Shown piece after piece: positions 1 to 10,031 of a DNA stretch of 64,000 nucleotides. The position numbers and the translations under genes were made by a program. A model generated the notes under the pieces. It saw only the letters and a list, made by a program, of their open reading frames with translations. It was not told the DNA's origin and ran no database searches. Every line of letters begins with the position of its first letter. Position 1 is the first letter of the stretch. Source of the DNA: UBA2357 sp046295975 (GTDB taxonomy: Bacteria > Pseudomonadota > Gammaproteobacteria > Burkholderiales > Rhodocyclaceae); contig JBKBMG010000017.1 in assembly GCA_046295975.1 (NCBI GenBank), forward strand, positions 29,135-93,134. The letters run 5' to 3'.

Positions 1-2
1 CC

Positions 3-260
3 GCCCGCGGGCGGGGCCTGGCCGCTGCAATGTGCGAGCACTCGCAGCGCGTGGCACGCCAACTCGGCTACCGCGCAATGCAGTTCAACTCGGTGGTGTC
101 CACCAACGAATCCGCGCTGCACCTGTGGACGCGGCTCGGCTTCGACACCGTAGGCCGCCTGCCCCGCGCCTTCCGCCACCCGACGCAGGGCGAGGTCGAC
201 GCGCTGGTGATGTACAAGTGGCTGGCCGACGACGCGGCAGTTGCGCAAGTCCGGGCGTGA
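3..260 (+). CDS. GNAT-family N-acetyltransferase, 3' part only
   Basis: The gene enters from the left edge, so only the C-terminal 85 or so residues are present and the true start is outside the window. The readable part starts RGRGLAAAMCEHSQ, which matches motif A of GNAT enzymes (R/Q-x-x-G-x-G/A) where the acetyl-CoA pyrophosphate binds. It continues into an N-E-S-A-L-x-L-W-x-R-L-G-F segment, the typical GNAT motif B with helix 4 and the final strands. The open frame continues upstream of the first in-frame ATG at 30, so that ATG is internal. The substrate cannot be told from this fragment. It ends 34 bases before the convergent recD gene. Confidence 0.8.
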   Translation, partial: ARGRGLAAAMCEHSQRVARQLGYRAMQFNSVVSTNESALHLWTRLGFDTVGRLPRAFRHPTQGEVDALVMYKWLADDAAVAQVRA

Positions 261-294
261 GCCCGGCGGTCGCAACGCCATACGCTCACACCCC

Positions 295-2343
295 TCACAC
301 CCCCTCGCGGCTACCCGGGGCCAGTTCGCGCAGGCGGTCGAGCAGGCCGGTGCGGCGTTGAGTCGGGGTGGCGCAGGCGGAGAGGAAGACGTCGCGGCGG
401 CCGGCGAGGGTGACTTGGCGCGAGGCGCGGGTAACTGCGGTGTACAGCAGTTCGCGCGTCATTACCCGGGTCGGGGTGGCGGGCAGGATGACCAGCACTT
501 CGGCGAACTCGGAGCCCTGGCTCTTGTGCACCGTCATTGCGAAGGCCGTGTCGTGGGCGGGCAGGCGCGCGGGGGCAAGGCTGCGCCAGCCGCCGTCGGC
601 GGCGGGGAAGACCACGCGCAGGCCGTCCGCGCCGGGCAGGCACAGGCCGACGTCGCCGTTGTAGAGCTTGAGACCGTAGTCGTTCTTGAGCACGATCACC
701 GGCCGGCCGGCAAACCACGGCCCGCTGGCCGGATCGGTTGCGGCGGCGAACAACGCCTCCGCCCGGGCCAGGGCGTCGCGTGCGAGCCGCTGCAGACGGT
801 TGTTGATCGCGGCCAGCCCGCGTGCCCCCTCATGCACGGCGCACAACACCCGGAAGCGCTCGAAGGCGGCGAACACCGCCGACGGATCACTGTCGGGATG
901 GGCGGCATGCGCCCGCAGCGCGACGAAGTAGCCGGCGAAGCCGGCGACCATGCGCTGCCATGCGGCTTCACCCAGGCCGTCGCCGGTGTCGTCCAGCCAG
1001 GCCACGCCCTCGGCGGGGTCGCACTGCGCCAGCCAGCCCAGCACATGTTCGCCTGCGCCGCCGTTGATGCCCGCAGCGAGCCGGCCGATGCCGGACTCGG
1101 CGGAGAAACGGTGGCTCTCGGTGAACCACACTACCGCGTCGCGCAGTGGCGATGCCCGCCGCGCCTGCGGCGGCACGATGCACGCGGGGTCGGCGGCGGT
1201 CAGCCGGGCGAGGGCGACGGTGGTCGCGGGCGTCAGGTCGGGGTCGGCCGAGAGTTCGGCGAACACGGCGCCCGCTTCGACGGCAGCGAGTTGATCCTTG
1301 TCGCCGAGCAGGATCAGCCTTGCATCGGCGGGCATCGCGTCCAGCAAACGGGTGGCGAGGGCCAGGTCGAGCATCGACGCTTCGTCGACCACCAGTACGT
1401 CCAGCGCAAGCGGGTGGTCGCGGTGGTGGCGGAAGCGGCCGGGCTCGGGGGTGACGCCGAGCAGCCGGTGCAGGGTATGGGCCTCGCGCGGCAAACGCGC
1501 CTGCAGCGCCTCGGGCAGACTCGCGGCGCGCGCGCGCAAGGCCTCGAGCATGCGTGCGGCAGCCTTGCCGGTGGGCGCGGCCAGGGCGATGCGCAAGTCG
1601 GGCCGGCTCTCCAGCAGGCAGGCGAGTAGCGCCGCGACGGTGGTGGTCTTGCCGGTGCCGGGGCCGCCACTGATCAGGGTCAGGCGCCGCAGCAGGGCAA
1701 GCGCGACGGCGAGCTTCTGCCAGTCCGCGCGCTCCCCGAGACGGGCGCCGTTGGTGGCGAACAACTGCGCGAGCCGCTCGGCCACGGCAGGCGGCGGGGG
1801 CATCGCGGTCGTCCGGTGCTCGCCCTGTCCATCGTCGCACCCGTCGCCCATCGCCGCTTCGCGCCCCTCGCCGCCGGCGCGTGCCATCAGCGCGGCGGCG
1901 AGACGGCGCTCCCATACGTAATGGCGGCGCAGGTAGAGGCGATCGGCCACGTCCAGCAACAGCGGACAAGCCGGCGCATGCCCCGCACGGACTTCGGCGA
2001 CGACGCCGGAGGCGAGCAGCCGCGCGCGCCAGCGTGTGCGTGCGGCGTCGGGATCGCCCGCCTCGGCCGGGCTGAACAAGTCGGCCAGCGGCAGGCAGAC
2101 GTGCCCTTCGGCGGTGGCGAGGCTGAGCTGGCGGGCCGCTTGGCGCAGCGCCGGAATGGCCTCGGGGGGGGCGCCGCAGGCGCGCGCCCAGTCCGCGGCA
2201 TGGGCGGCGAAGCCCTCGGCAAGGTCGCGCTGGGGGTTGTCGCGACCACGCTCACCGACGGGGGAAAAATCCGCCGCGGCGAGGTCCGCCGGGGCGGGCG
2301 GCGTGGATGGGAGGGGGGCAGTTGGATTCATCGGCATCGTCAT
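295..2343 (-). CDS. recD: RecD, exodeoxyribonuclease V alpha subunit (5'-3' helicase)
   Basis: 682 aa, slightly longer than E. coli RecD. Superfamily 1B helicase subunit of RecBCD, which unwinds broken duplex ends for recombination repair. Walker A GGPGTGKT lies at about residues 226-234, Walker B DEAS at about 320, and near the C terminus there are helicase motifs MTVHKSQGSEF and TAVTRAS. Last gene of the recC-recB-recD cluster: its ATG is 4 bases after the recB stop, so translation is probably coupled. Three in-frame ATGs lie within the first five codons and the first was taken. There is a low-complexity insert at about residues 155-185. No recA or addAB genes are nearby. Confidence 0.97.
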   Translation of the reverse strand: MTMPMNPTAPLPSTPPAPADLAAADFSPVGERGRDNPQRDLAEGFAAHAADWARACGAPPEAIPALRQAARQLSLATAEGHVCLPLADLFSPAEAGDPDAARTRWRARLLASGVVAEVRAGHAPACPLLLDVADRLYLRRHYVWERRLAAALMARAGGEGREAAMGDGCDDGQGEHRTTAMPPPPAVAERLAQLFATNGARLGERADWQKLAVALALLRRLTLISGGPGTGKTTTVAALLACLLESRPDLRIALAAPTGKAAARMLEALRARAASLPEALQARLPREAHTLHRLLGVTPEPGRFRHHRDHPLALDVLVVDEASMLDLALATRLLDAMPADARLILLGDKDQLAAVEAGAVFAELSADPDLTPATTVALARLTAADPACIVPPQARRASPLRDAVVWFTESHRFSAESGIGRLAAGINGGAGEHVLGWLAQCDPAEGVAWLDDTGDGLGEAAWQRMVAGFAGYFVALRAHAAHPDSDPSAVFAAFERFRVLCAVHEGARGLAAINNRLQRLARDALARAEALFAAATDPASGPWFAGRPVIVLKNDYGLKLYNGDVGLCLPGADGLRVVFPAADGGWRSLAPARLPAHDTAFAMTVHKSQGSEFAEVLVILPATPTRVMTRELLYTAVTRASRQVTLAGRRDVFLSACATPTQRRTGLLDRLRELAPGSREGV

Positions 2344-2347
2344 GGCT

Positions 2348-5300
2348 TCACCCGCCGCCGATCAGGGCGTCCAGGGCCGCAATGGCGGCCGCCTGCGGGC
2401 GATGGAAGAACACCCCCGCCTGAGCGGGAACGGCGCCGGCCGCCGACATGCCGTCGGACAGCTCGGCCTGCGCCGCTTCGGCCGCACCCGGGCTGTCGGA
2501 ACCAGGGGCGTCGCCCCCCTCCACCCGCCAGCCGGGGCGCACGCCGCGCACGAACAAGTAGAGCACCCCGCCGAAATGCTGCTTGAAGTCGTAGCCGGGC
2601 AGGCCGCGGCGCAGGTGACGGTGCAGCGCCACGGTGTAGATGAGGTGCTGCAGATGGTAGGCATGTGCGTGCATGGCGTCGGCGAGCCGGGCCGGTGCAT
2701 AGGCGGCCGGGGTGACGCCGAGGTGGTTGGACTTCCAGTCGAGCAGGTAGTACCGCCCGCGATACACGAATACCAGATCGATGAAGCCCTTGAGATAGCC
2801 GTTCAAGGCCGCGAAGCTCAGGCGCGGCAGCGTGTGCCCGTGGCGCGCGCCCCACTCCGCCCCCCACTTCGCCAGCCGCTCGGGGGTGAGGCCGGCGGTG
2901 GGCAGGTGAAAGCCCAGCTCCACCCGCAGCGCCTGCCGTGCCAGCGCATCGAGGCGGATGCCATCGGGCAGGGGCGTGGCGAGGACGTCGGCAACCATGC
3001 GCGCGAGCATGGGTGCGAGCGCCGCCGGATCGGCATCGCGCTGGGGGTGCTCGGCCAGTGCGCGGGCAATGGCCGGCGCGCGGCTCGCGGGGTCGGTGAA
3101 GTCCAGGTATTCGAACACCGCGTGGATGCAGTCCCCGGCCACGGCGCCGCGCGGGAACAGCAGGATGTCATCGGCTGGCAACGGCGCCGCCGGCGGACGC
3201 TCGTCCGGAAGATCTGCGGCCTGGGCGCGGGCGTCATGATCCACCGCCGCTTGTTCGCCGTGGGCACCGTGGCTGAGCGCACTGAAGCTGCCGATACGCC
3301 AGCCGGGCGCGATCGCGCGCGGCGGCGGCAACACCGCCAAGGCCTCGGGCGATGTGTCGCTCAGCCGCAAGGCCTCGCCGGCAACCCGTGGCAGCGGCGC
3401 TACCGCCACGCCTGGCGCATCCGCGGCAAGGGCTTGCCACGCGGCATTGATCGCGGCGGCTGACGGCGGCTCCAGCCTGGCGTCCACCCAGTCGCGGTGG
3501 CACTGGCCGGCGCCCGCCACCAGCCAGTTGAGCAGACCGCGCGCGCTCTCCTTGTCCGAGGGCGCGCGGCCGGCGCTGAGGTAGCTGCCTACGACCAGGT
3601 AGCAGCGATGCACCGCACGGGTCAGCGCGACGTAGATCAGGCGTACCGTTTCAGCATCTTCCTCGGCGCGGATGCGCTCGGCGATGGCCGGCTCCTTCCC
3701 CGCGCCGGGGCGGAAGTCCAGCACCAGCCTGGGCGCCTGCAGGCCGTCGGCGGCGGCCTGGTCGTGGTAGCCGACCACCTCGCCGCGCGCCGCACTGCGC
3801 GCGGGGCTGCGGTAGCCGTCCCACAGGAAGGGGCAGAACACCACACCGTACTCCAGGCCCTTGGCGCGATGGATGGTGACGATCTGGACCAGATTGCGAT
3901 CCGACTCCAGCCGCAGCTGCGCCGCCTCGCTCGTGGTCGCGTCGCGGCGGCGGCTGGCGAACCAGCGCAACAGGCTTTCCGGCGAGGCGTGGGCGGCGGC
4001 GGCTTCCTGCAGGCACTCGGCCAGATGCAGCAGATTGGTGAGGCGGCGCTCGCCATCCTCGCGCGCGAGCAGGCGCGCCGCCACGCCGGCATCGGCCATC
4101 CACTGCCGCAACATGCGCCCGAAGCCGCGCGCAAGCCACAGCTCGCGCAACGCCGAGAAGGCATCGATGTGTGCCAGCAGGCCGGCATCGTCGCCGGCCA
4201 GGCGGGCAAGTTCGGTGGCGTCGCAGCCCATCATCGCGGTGGACAGCGCCGACAGCAACACCGCCTGGCGTGCCGGTTCGGCCACCGCCAGCAACACCCG
4301 CTCGAGCTCCTCGGCGTCGACGCTGGCGTACACGCTGCTCTGCGACAACTCCACACTGCCGACCGCAAAACGGGCCAGCGCCGCACGCATGCGCGCGCCC
4401 TGGGTATGGCTGCGCACCAGTACGGCAATGTCGCCGGGACGCAGGCTGCGGCCGCCCAGGGTGATCCGCCCGGCCGCGCCGGCACCGATCAGGCGTGCGA
4501 TCTCGGCGGCGCAGGCGTGGGCGACGTCCTGCATCGCCACCGCGCGCAGCGGCGGCCCGCCGGCGCCGTCGTCGAGACGCCACAGCTGCAGCGGCGCGCG
4601 CGCCGCGCCACTGTCATCCACGAACGCCTTGCGCGGCCGGTCGCCGACCGACACCGGGCGGTAGCGCAGGCCTTCGAGCACGAAGGCGGCCGGGTTGGCG
4701 GCGAACAGGCGGTTGCAGGCGTCGATCAGGGCGGCGTCGGAACGCTGGTTGTGGCCCAGGGTGTATTCGGCGTCGGCCTGGCTGCGGGCGTGCAGATAGG
4801 TGTGCAGATCGGCATTGCGGAAGCTGTAGATCGCCTGCTTGGGATCGCCGACCAGGAACAGGCTGGTGGTGTCTTCGCTGCCGGCCCGCTCCGCGCCGAT
4901 GGTCCACCCGCTTCCAGCCGCGCCCTCGCCGCGCTCGCCGTCCTGCCCGCCAGTACCGTAGATGCGTCGGAAGATGTCGAACTGCAGCGGATCGGTATCC
5001 TGGAACTCGTCGATCAGCGCGGCCGGATAACGCCGCCGCAGCGCCGCGGCCAGCCATGGGTTGGCGCCCCCGGCGAGGGCGCGGTGGACATTGGCGAGAA
5101 TGTCGTCGAAGGCCACCTGGCGGCGGGCATGCTTGAGCACCTGCAGTTGCGCGCCGGCTTCGTCCACGAAACGGCGCAGCAGCGCCAGGCGTGCCGCCTC
5201 CAGCGCGAGGCGCCAGGCGTCCAGGGATTCGAGCAGCACGGCGGCCGCGTCGAAGAACGGGTGGCTGGGCGGAGTGCGGTGCTTCAGGCAGCGCTCGGCC

Positions 5301-6226
5301 AGGCGCGCGGCGCCAAACAACTCCAGCCTGGCCTTGGGGTCGGGCAGCACCAGGGCGTCGCCCGCGGCCAGCCAGGATCGCCACGCCGATGCCGCGCTGC
5401 GCACCGTGTCGGGCTTGTAGGTCTGCTTGTTGAGCCGGTCGAGCGCATCCAGCAAACAGGCATCGGGCGGGACGGTGGCATGCTGCCAGGCATTGCGGGC
5501 GGCCTCGAAGGCGCTGCGCAAGCCGGCTTCCAGTTCGTCCAGCGGCGGCGGCGCGACGGTGTGTTCCGGCCAGCGCTGCTCGGCCAGCGGACGGGCAAGC
5601 ACGGCCTTGAGCAATTCGGCCCAGGCGTCGGGCTCGTCGCGATGGGCGATCAGGGTTTCCGCCAGAGCCGCCGGGCACGCGTCGGTCAGAATGTGGCGGC
5701 GCCAGAAATCACGCGCGGCCTCGCGCCGCAGTTCAGCATCGTCTTCCACCAGTTCGAGGGCGAACGGCAGGCCGGCGGCGAACGGGGTGTCGGCCAGCGC
5801 GCGCTGGCAATAGCCGTGAATGGTGAAGATGGCGGCCTCGTCGAAGCCCTGCAGCGCGGCGCTGAGGCGCTCGTGCAGGTCGCCGGAGCTGTGGCCCGCC
5901 GCGCCGAGGGTGGCGAGCAGGCGCGGCACGAAGAGGTCGCCATGCGAGGGGGCATGGCCATCGGCCATCGTGCCACCGGTCTCCAGGCAGGCCAGGGTCT
6001 CGACCAGGCGGGCACGGATGCGCGTCTTGAGTTCGGCGGTGGCGGCGCGGGTAAAGCTCACCACCAGCACTTGGCGCACGTCGAGGCGGCGCTCCAGCAG
6101 CAGGCGCAGGTAGAGGCCGCAGATGTTCCAGGTCTTGCCGGTGCCGGCAGAGGCCTCGATCAGGCGCACGCCGTCCAGGCCGCAGGTGAAGACGTCAAGT
6201 TCGGCAACTGCGGCGGGTTCACGCAT
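2348..6226 (-). CDS. recB: RecB, exodeoxyribonuclease V beta subunit (helicase-nuclease)
   Basis: 1292 aa. 3'-5' helicase and the only nuclease active site of RecBCD. Walker A EASAGTGKT is at residues 24-32, the DEFQDTDP helicase II motif near 405, then VGDPKQAIYSFRNAD, TIHRAKGLEY and VALTRA. The C-terminal RecB nuclease domain has GFIDLVF and LLDWKSNHLG near residues 1140-1165, giving the D...D-x-K catalytic residues. The open frame extends about 165 codons upstream, but that extension is antisense to recC coding and unlike protein. The ATG at 6226 starts the recognisable N terminus (MREPAAVAEL) and overlaps the recC stop by 8 bases. Confidence 0.97.
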   Translation of the reverse strand: MREPAAVAELDVFTCGLDGVRLIEASAGTGKTWNICGLYLRLLLERRLDVRQVLVVSFTRAATAELKTRIRARLVETLACLETGGTMADGHAPSHGDLFVPRLLATLGAAGHSSGDLHERLSAALQGFDEAAIFTIHGYCQRALADTPFAAGLPFALELVEDDAELRREAARDFWRRHILTDACPAALAETLIAHRDEPDAWAELLKAVLARPLAEQRWPEHTVAPPPLDELEAGLRSAFEAARNAWQHATVPPDACLLDALDRLNKQTYKPDTVRSAASAWRSWLAAGDALVLPDPKARLELFGAARLAERCLKHRTPPSHPFFDAAAVLLESLDAWRLALEAARLALLRRFVDEAGAQLQVLKHARRQVAFDDILANVHRALAGGANPWLAAALRRRYPAALIDEFQDTDPLQFDIFRRIYGTGGQDGERGEGAAGSGWTIGAERAGSEDTTSLFLVGDPKQAIYSFRNADLHTYLHARSQADAEYTLGHNQRSDAALIDACNRLFAANPAAFVLEGLRYRPVSVGDRPRKAFVDDSGAARAPLQLWRLDDGAGGPPLRAVAMQDVAHACAAEIARLIGAGAAGRITLGGRSLRPGDIAVLVRSHTQGARMRAALARFAVGSVELSQSSVYASVDAEELERVLLAVAEPARQAVLLSALSTAMMGCDATELARLAGDDAGLLAHIDAFSALRELWLARGFGRMLRQWMADAGVAARLLAREDGERRLTNLLHLAECLQEAAAAHASPESLLRWFASRRRDATTSEAAQLRLESDRNLVQIVTIHRAKGLEYGVVFCPFLWDGYRSPARSAARGEVVGYHDQAAADGLQAPRLVLDFRPGAGKEPAIAERIRAEEDAETVRLIYVALTRAVHRCYLVVGSYLSAGRAPSDKESARGLLNWLVAGAGQCHRDWVDARLEPPSAAAINAAWQALAADAPGVAVAPLPRVAGEALRLSDTSPEALAVLPPPRAIAPGWRIGSFSALSHGAHGEQAAVDHDARAQAADLPDERPPAAPLPADDILLFPRGAVAGDCIHAVFEYLDFTDPASRAPAIARALAEHPQRDADPAALAPMLARMVADVLATPLPDGIRLDALARQALRVELGFHLPTAGLTPERLAKWGAEWGARHGHTLPRLSFAALNGYLKGFIDLVFVYRGRYYLLDWKSNHLGVTPAAYAPARLADAMHAHAYHLQHLIYTVALHRHLRRGLPGYDFKQHFGGVLYLFVRGVRPGWRVEGGDAPGSDSPGAAEAAQAELSDGMSAAGAVPAQAGVFFHRPQAAAIAALDALIGGG

Positions 6227-9200
6227 GGTGGCCCTCCTCAGGCTGGAGGTGGGCGAGCAGCGGGTCCAGCAGCGTCGCCGCGACGGCCTCGAAGTGTTCG
6301 TCCAGCGGATCGGCGACACCCCGGAAGGCCAGGCGGATGGCCGGATCGTTGCATTCGGCGAAGGCCGGGTCGCGCCCACCCGACCATTTGGCCCTTGCCT
6401 TGCCCAGGTCGTGACCGTTGCGCGCCCATTCCCAGGCGCTCTTCGGGAAAAAGGGCAACGGCCGGCGCAGGCCCTCGCGGTACAGGCCGAGCAATGCGCG
6501 CAGGTGTTCGGGGGCATCGGCGCATGTCCGGAAGCGGAACACGCCGTCCCGTGCATGCCACTGGCTATGTGCCGCCACACCGGCCGGCGCGGTGGCGCAC
6601 AGCGCCAGATGGTGCAGCCAGGCGGACACATAGTCGCTGGCGCGGGCGTCGGCATAGCGCCAGCCCACCCAGCCATGGCTGCGGAGATCGGCAGAACCGC
6701 TCGCCAGGACCCAGGACTCACCTGCCAGGTCGAAGGCCAGGGTTGCGCCGCTGGGCGCGCGCGGCGCTTCGGCGAGCGCCGGACGCAGGCCGTCGACGAA
6801 CGCCCGCAGACTGACGAGTTCGTGCGCGAGCAGACGACGGCCGAGCGGCCCGGATGGGTACTCCCGACCGGCCTCGGCGAGAGCGAGCACGGCTTCCTCC
6901 CCCGCCGGCCGCGCGCCGGCGTCCGACGACGGCAGGGCCATCAGGCGGGGCAGCAGGCGCTCGGCCAGCGCTTGTCGCCCCAGCCAGTCGGCGGTGAAGG
7001 GTTCGTCGTCGCGCAGCTCCTCGTCGCCATCGGGCAGGCTCACCCCCAGGCGATCGCGCAGCAGGTAGCGGGCCGGGTTGCGGAAATAGCGCACCAGGTC
7101 GGCAAGGGCCACACGCTGCCATTCGACCTCGGGCGGCGGCAGCGGCGCGGCGAAGAAGGGCCGCGCCGGGGGCTCGAAGCGGGCGGCGGCCGCGGTGGTG
7201 GCATCCTCGTCGCTGCCGGGGTCGCCATCCTCGCTTTGGCTGCCGACATGCCCTCCGCCCCACGCGGCGTCACCGAGGCTGGTGGCGCCGCGTGCCGCCA
7301 GCACGTCGGCGGCAGCCTGCAGGCGGGCGCGCAAGGCCTCGCAGTAGTCGCGGTTGTAGCTCGCCAGCCGCGGGTCGGCGCCCTCACCGGCCTCACCGGG
7401 CTCGGCGCGCGCGACAACGAAGTAACGCGGCGAGAAGCCCTGCAGCGGATGCTCGACCACCAGCCGGCGCCGCGCCTGCGCGAGTGCCGCGGGGTCGCGA
7501 TGGTCGGCGCAGGTAAGCCGCGCGCAGTAGTCGAGCAATTCGTCGACCAGCACCGACGGCGGCTTCTCGCTGTTGTCGCGCACGCTCCGCCCGGTAAACG
7601 ACAGGTGCAGCACCTCGCGCGCCGCCAGCAACAGGTCGAGGAAGAGATTGCGCTCATCCAGTGCACGCTGGCGATCGCCGCGTGCGGGGCGGCGCACCAT
7701 GAGATCGAACTCGGCGGGACGATCACTACCGGGAAAGGCGTCGTCGTCCAGGCCGACCGCGCAGATCACCTTGTGCGGCAGATTGCGCAGGCTGCTGATG
7801 GCCGTGAAGGTCACCACGCCGGTGGCGACCCCGCCGCGCGCCGCCTCGTCCAGCACCGCGCGTACACGCGTGTGAAGCAAGGCCAGCGGCAAGCGCAGCG
7901 GGTCGGCTGCCGCGTCGGCGCCCCCCCCTCCCGCGGACGCCGCTGCGGCGTCGGCGTGCAGGGCGGAGATTGCGCCGCGCACCGCACGCAGATCGTCGGC
8001 CCAGGTGAGCGAGGGCGCCACCAGTCGATCCAGCAGTTCGAACAGCCGCGCACGCCAGGCGTGGATATCGCCCTCTTCGGCGCAGGCGCGCTGCAGCACG
8101 CGCAGGCTGTCGACGTAGCGCCACAAACGCCCGAGCAAGGCGGCGGCGGCACCTTCCGGGTTGGCCGCGCCGATACGGCCGGCGAACACGCCGCCGCCTG
8201 CCTCACCCTCATCGCTGCCCTGGCCGACCTCCTCGGCCTCGCCGTCCCCCCAAGCATAGGCAAGGAACAGCCGGTGCAGGCCATCGCCAAACGTATGCGC
8301 GTCGCTGTGCGGCAACCCCAGGCTGGCGCGATGCGCGCCATCCAGTCCCCAGCGCACACCGGCGCGTTCCAGCCAGTCGTGCACCCGGGCGAGATCCTCG
8401 CCGTCGAGGCCGAAGCGTTCCGCCACCGGATCGAGTTGCAGCAAGCCGAAGACCTCGCTGGCCGGCATGCGCCCGCCGAGCAGCCCCAGGGCCTGGTCGA
8501 GCACCCGCGCCACCGGGTTGGCGCGGGTCTCGCCCAGGCCGCTGATGCGCCACGGGATGCGGCGCTCCGGCGGCGCGGCGCCGAAGACCGCCTCGATCAG
8601 CGGTGCGGCACGCTCGAGATCGGGGGTAACCACCAGCACCTCGTCGGCACGCGGCGCGCGCGAACCGGCAAACAGGCCCAGCAGGCGGTCGTGCAACACC
8701 TCGAGTTCGCGCGTCAGCGAGTGGCACAGGTGCACTTCGATGCTGCGGTCCGCAGGCGCCAGGGCGACGCTGCCCGGCGGCGGATCCTCCAGTTCCAGGA
8801 TCGCGTCCTGCACCGCGCCCAGCAGGCTCGCACGGCCACTCGCCACGAAGCGGCTGTCCTCCACCTCGGCCTCGGCCCCGTCCTCGAACAGCAAGTCGAT
8901 GGCGGCCTGGGTCTGCCGCCCCCAGTTGGCCAGCAGGCGGTTGCCGACCTCGTGATAGAGGGCGCGCTGCTGGCCGATGAGCCACGACAGGCGGCGCTCC
9001 GGCACGATCTCGAACCAGTATTCGCGGCACGGGTTGAGCACGTACATGCGCACGTTCATCCAGCGCGACAGCTTGCGCAGGATGTCGAGGTACAGCGGCG
9101 GCAGGGCCGGCAGGCAGAACACCTGCACCTCCTCCGGCAGCCCTGGCGCGGCCTGCGGGCCGGCCTGCTCCACCGCGCGGAAGAAGGCCGCCATCGGATG

Positions 9201-9746
9201 TTCGGCGGCAATCCCCATTTCGGCCGTCAGCCGCCGCCACAGCGCCGCCTGCCAGGCCTCGTCCTCGCGTTCGGAATCGGCCAGCCCCGGCAGTCGGCGA
9301 CCGGCCGACCATTCGGCCAGCCACTGCGGACGATAGGTGATGTAGTTGTCGAACAGTCGGGCGATGCGTTCGGCCAGTTCGAAGCGCATGACCGCATCGG
9401 CGCCGCCCAGGTAGGCCGCCAGCCGCGGCTGGGCCGCCCATGCGGCGGCGTCGCCCAGCAACGCGAACACGCGCCAGGCCAGCCGCGCCGGCGAGAACGG
9501 CGACACCTCCGGCACCGCCACCACCCGCCCGATCTGGGTCCAGACCCACTGCGCCGGATAGGAAAAGGCGAGATCCGCCGCCACCCCTTCGCGGTCGGCC
9601 ACCGCCAGTTCCACCGCGCGCCGCATGGCGCTGTTCGGCACGATCACCTCGCGCACGCCCAACGGCCCCGGGCGCAGCTCGGACAGGCGTTCGAGCATCG
9701 CGCCGAGCAGAACCTCCTGGCGGTTGGAAAAGGCGAGCGAGAGCAT
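6219..9746 (-). CDS. recC: RecC, exodeoxyribonuclease V gamma subunit (Chi recognition)
   Basis: 1175 aa. RecC is the scaffold of RecBCD, with inactive helicase domains and an inactive nuclease fold that reads Chi. The N terminus MLSLAFSNRQEVLLGAM followed by VIVPNSAMRR is characteristic of RecC. The FALLGDAAAW, ERIARLFDNYITYRP and YVLNPCREYW stretches are also family-typical, and no Walker A is seen, as expected. The open frame continues far upstream into sequence antisense to the divergent gene at 10032; the ATG at 9746 begins the conserved region. First gene of the recCBD operon, transcribed leftwards; the 285-base upstream gap must hold its promoter, but no strong -35/-10 pair was seen. 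Confidence 0.95.
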   Translation of the reverse strand: MLSLAFSNRQEVLLGAMLERLSELRPGPLGVREVIVPNSAMRRAVELAVADREGVAADLAFSYPAQWVWTQIGRVVAVPEVSPFSPARLAWRVFALLGDAAAWAAQPRLAAYLGGADAVMRFELAERIARLFDNYITYRPQWLAEWSAGRRLPGLADSEREDEAWQAALWRRLTAEMGIAAEHPMAAFFRAVEQAGPQAAPGLPEEVQVFCLPALPPLYLDILRKLSRWMNVRMYVLNPCREYWFEIVPERRLSWLIGQQRALYHEVGNRLLANWGRQTQAAIDLLFEDGAEAEVEDSRFVASGRASLLGAVQDAILELEDPPPGSVALAPADRSIEVHLCHSLTRELEVLHDRLLGLFAGSRAPRADEVLVVTPDLERAAPLIEAVFGAAPPERRIPWRISGLGETRANPVARVLDQALGLLGGRMPASEVFGLLQLDPVAERFGLDGEDLARVHDWLERAGVRWGLDGAHRASLGLPHSDAHTFGDGLHRLFLAYAWGDGEAEEVGQGSDEGEAGGGVFAGRIGAANPEGAAAALLGRLWRYVDSLRVLQRACAEEGDIHAWRARLFELLDRLVAPSLTWADDLRAVRGAISALHADAAAASAGGGGADAAADPLRLPLALLHTRVRAVLDEAARGGVATGVVTFTAISSLRNLPHKVICAVGLDDDAFPGSDRPAEFDLMVRRPARGDRQRALDERNLFLDLLLAAREVLHLSFTGRSVRDNSEKPPSVLVDELLDYCARLTCADHRDPAALAQARRRLVVEHPLQGFSPRYFVVARAEPGEAGEGADPRLASYNRDYCEALRARLQAAADVLAARGATSLGDAAWGGGHVGSQSEDGDPGSDEDATTAAAARFEPPARPFFAAPLPPPEVEWQRVALADLVRYFRNPARYLLRDRLGVSLPDGDEELRDDEPFTADWLGRQALAERLLPRLMALPSSDAGARPAGEEAVLALAEAGREYPSGPLGRRLLAHELVSLRAFVDGLRPALAEAPRAPSGATLAFDLAGESWVLASGSADLRSHGWVGWRYADARASDYVSAWLHHLALCATAPAGVAAHSQWHARDGVFRFRTCADAPEHLRALLGLYREGLRRPLPFFPKSAWEWARNGHDLGKARAKWSGGRDPAFAECNDPAIRLAFRGVADPLDEHFEAVAATLLDPLLAHLQPEEGHHA

Positions 9747-10031
9747 GAATCGGCAAGCGGCGTCGGGTTGGCGGGCGGTCCGTGCAGTTGCACACAGTGG
9801 CGCGAAGCAGGCGGAAACCGGCCGCGGAACGCGAATCCAGCCTGCGCCCGCGTGGGTCCGCGGGCGACCGCCCAGGGCGAACGGTACTCGATTGGCGGCG
9901 CAATAGCAGCCCCCGCGCGGCGGCGATCCGCGACATCCGCTGCCGGCCGGGCGGCGGAACCGCGCTATCATCTCGCCGCTGCCGGCGCCGACCGGCGGCT
10001 TGCCGTCATCGTCCCGGGAGATCGAAGCCTC

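Noticed and set aside
3497..6814. A 1105-codon plus-strand frame opposite recB
   Set aside because: Composition is that of a frame forced open by high GC in recB codon positions; no motifs, and recB is beyond doubt.
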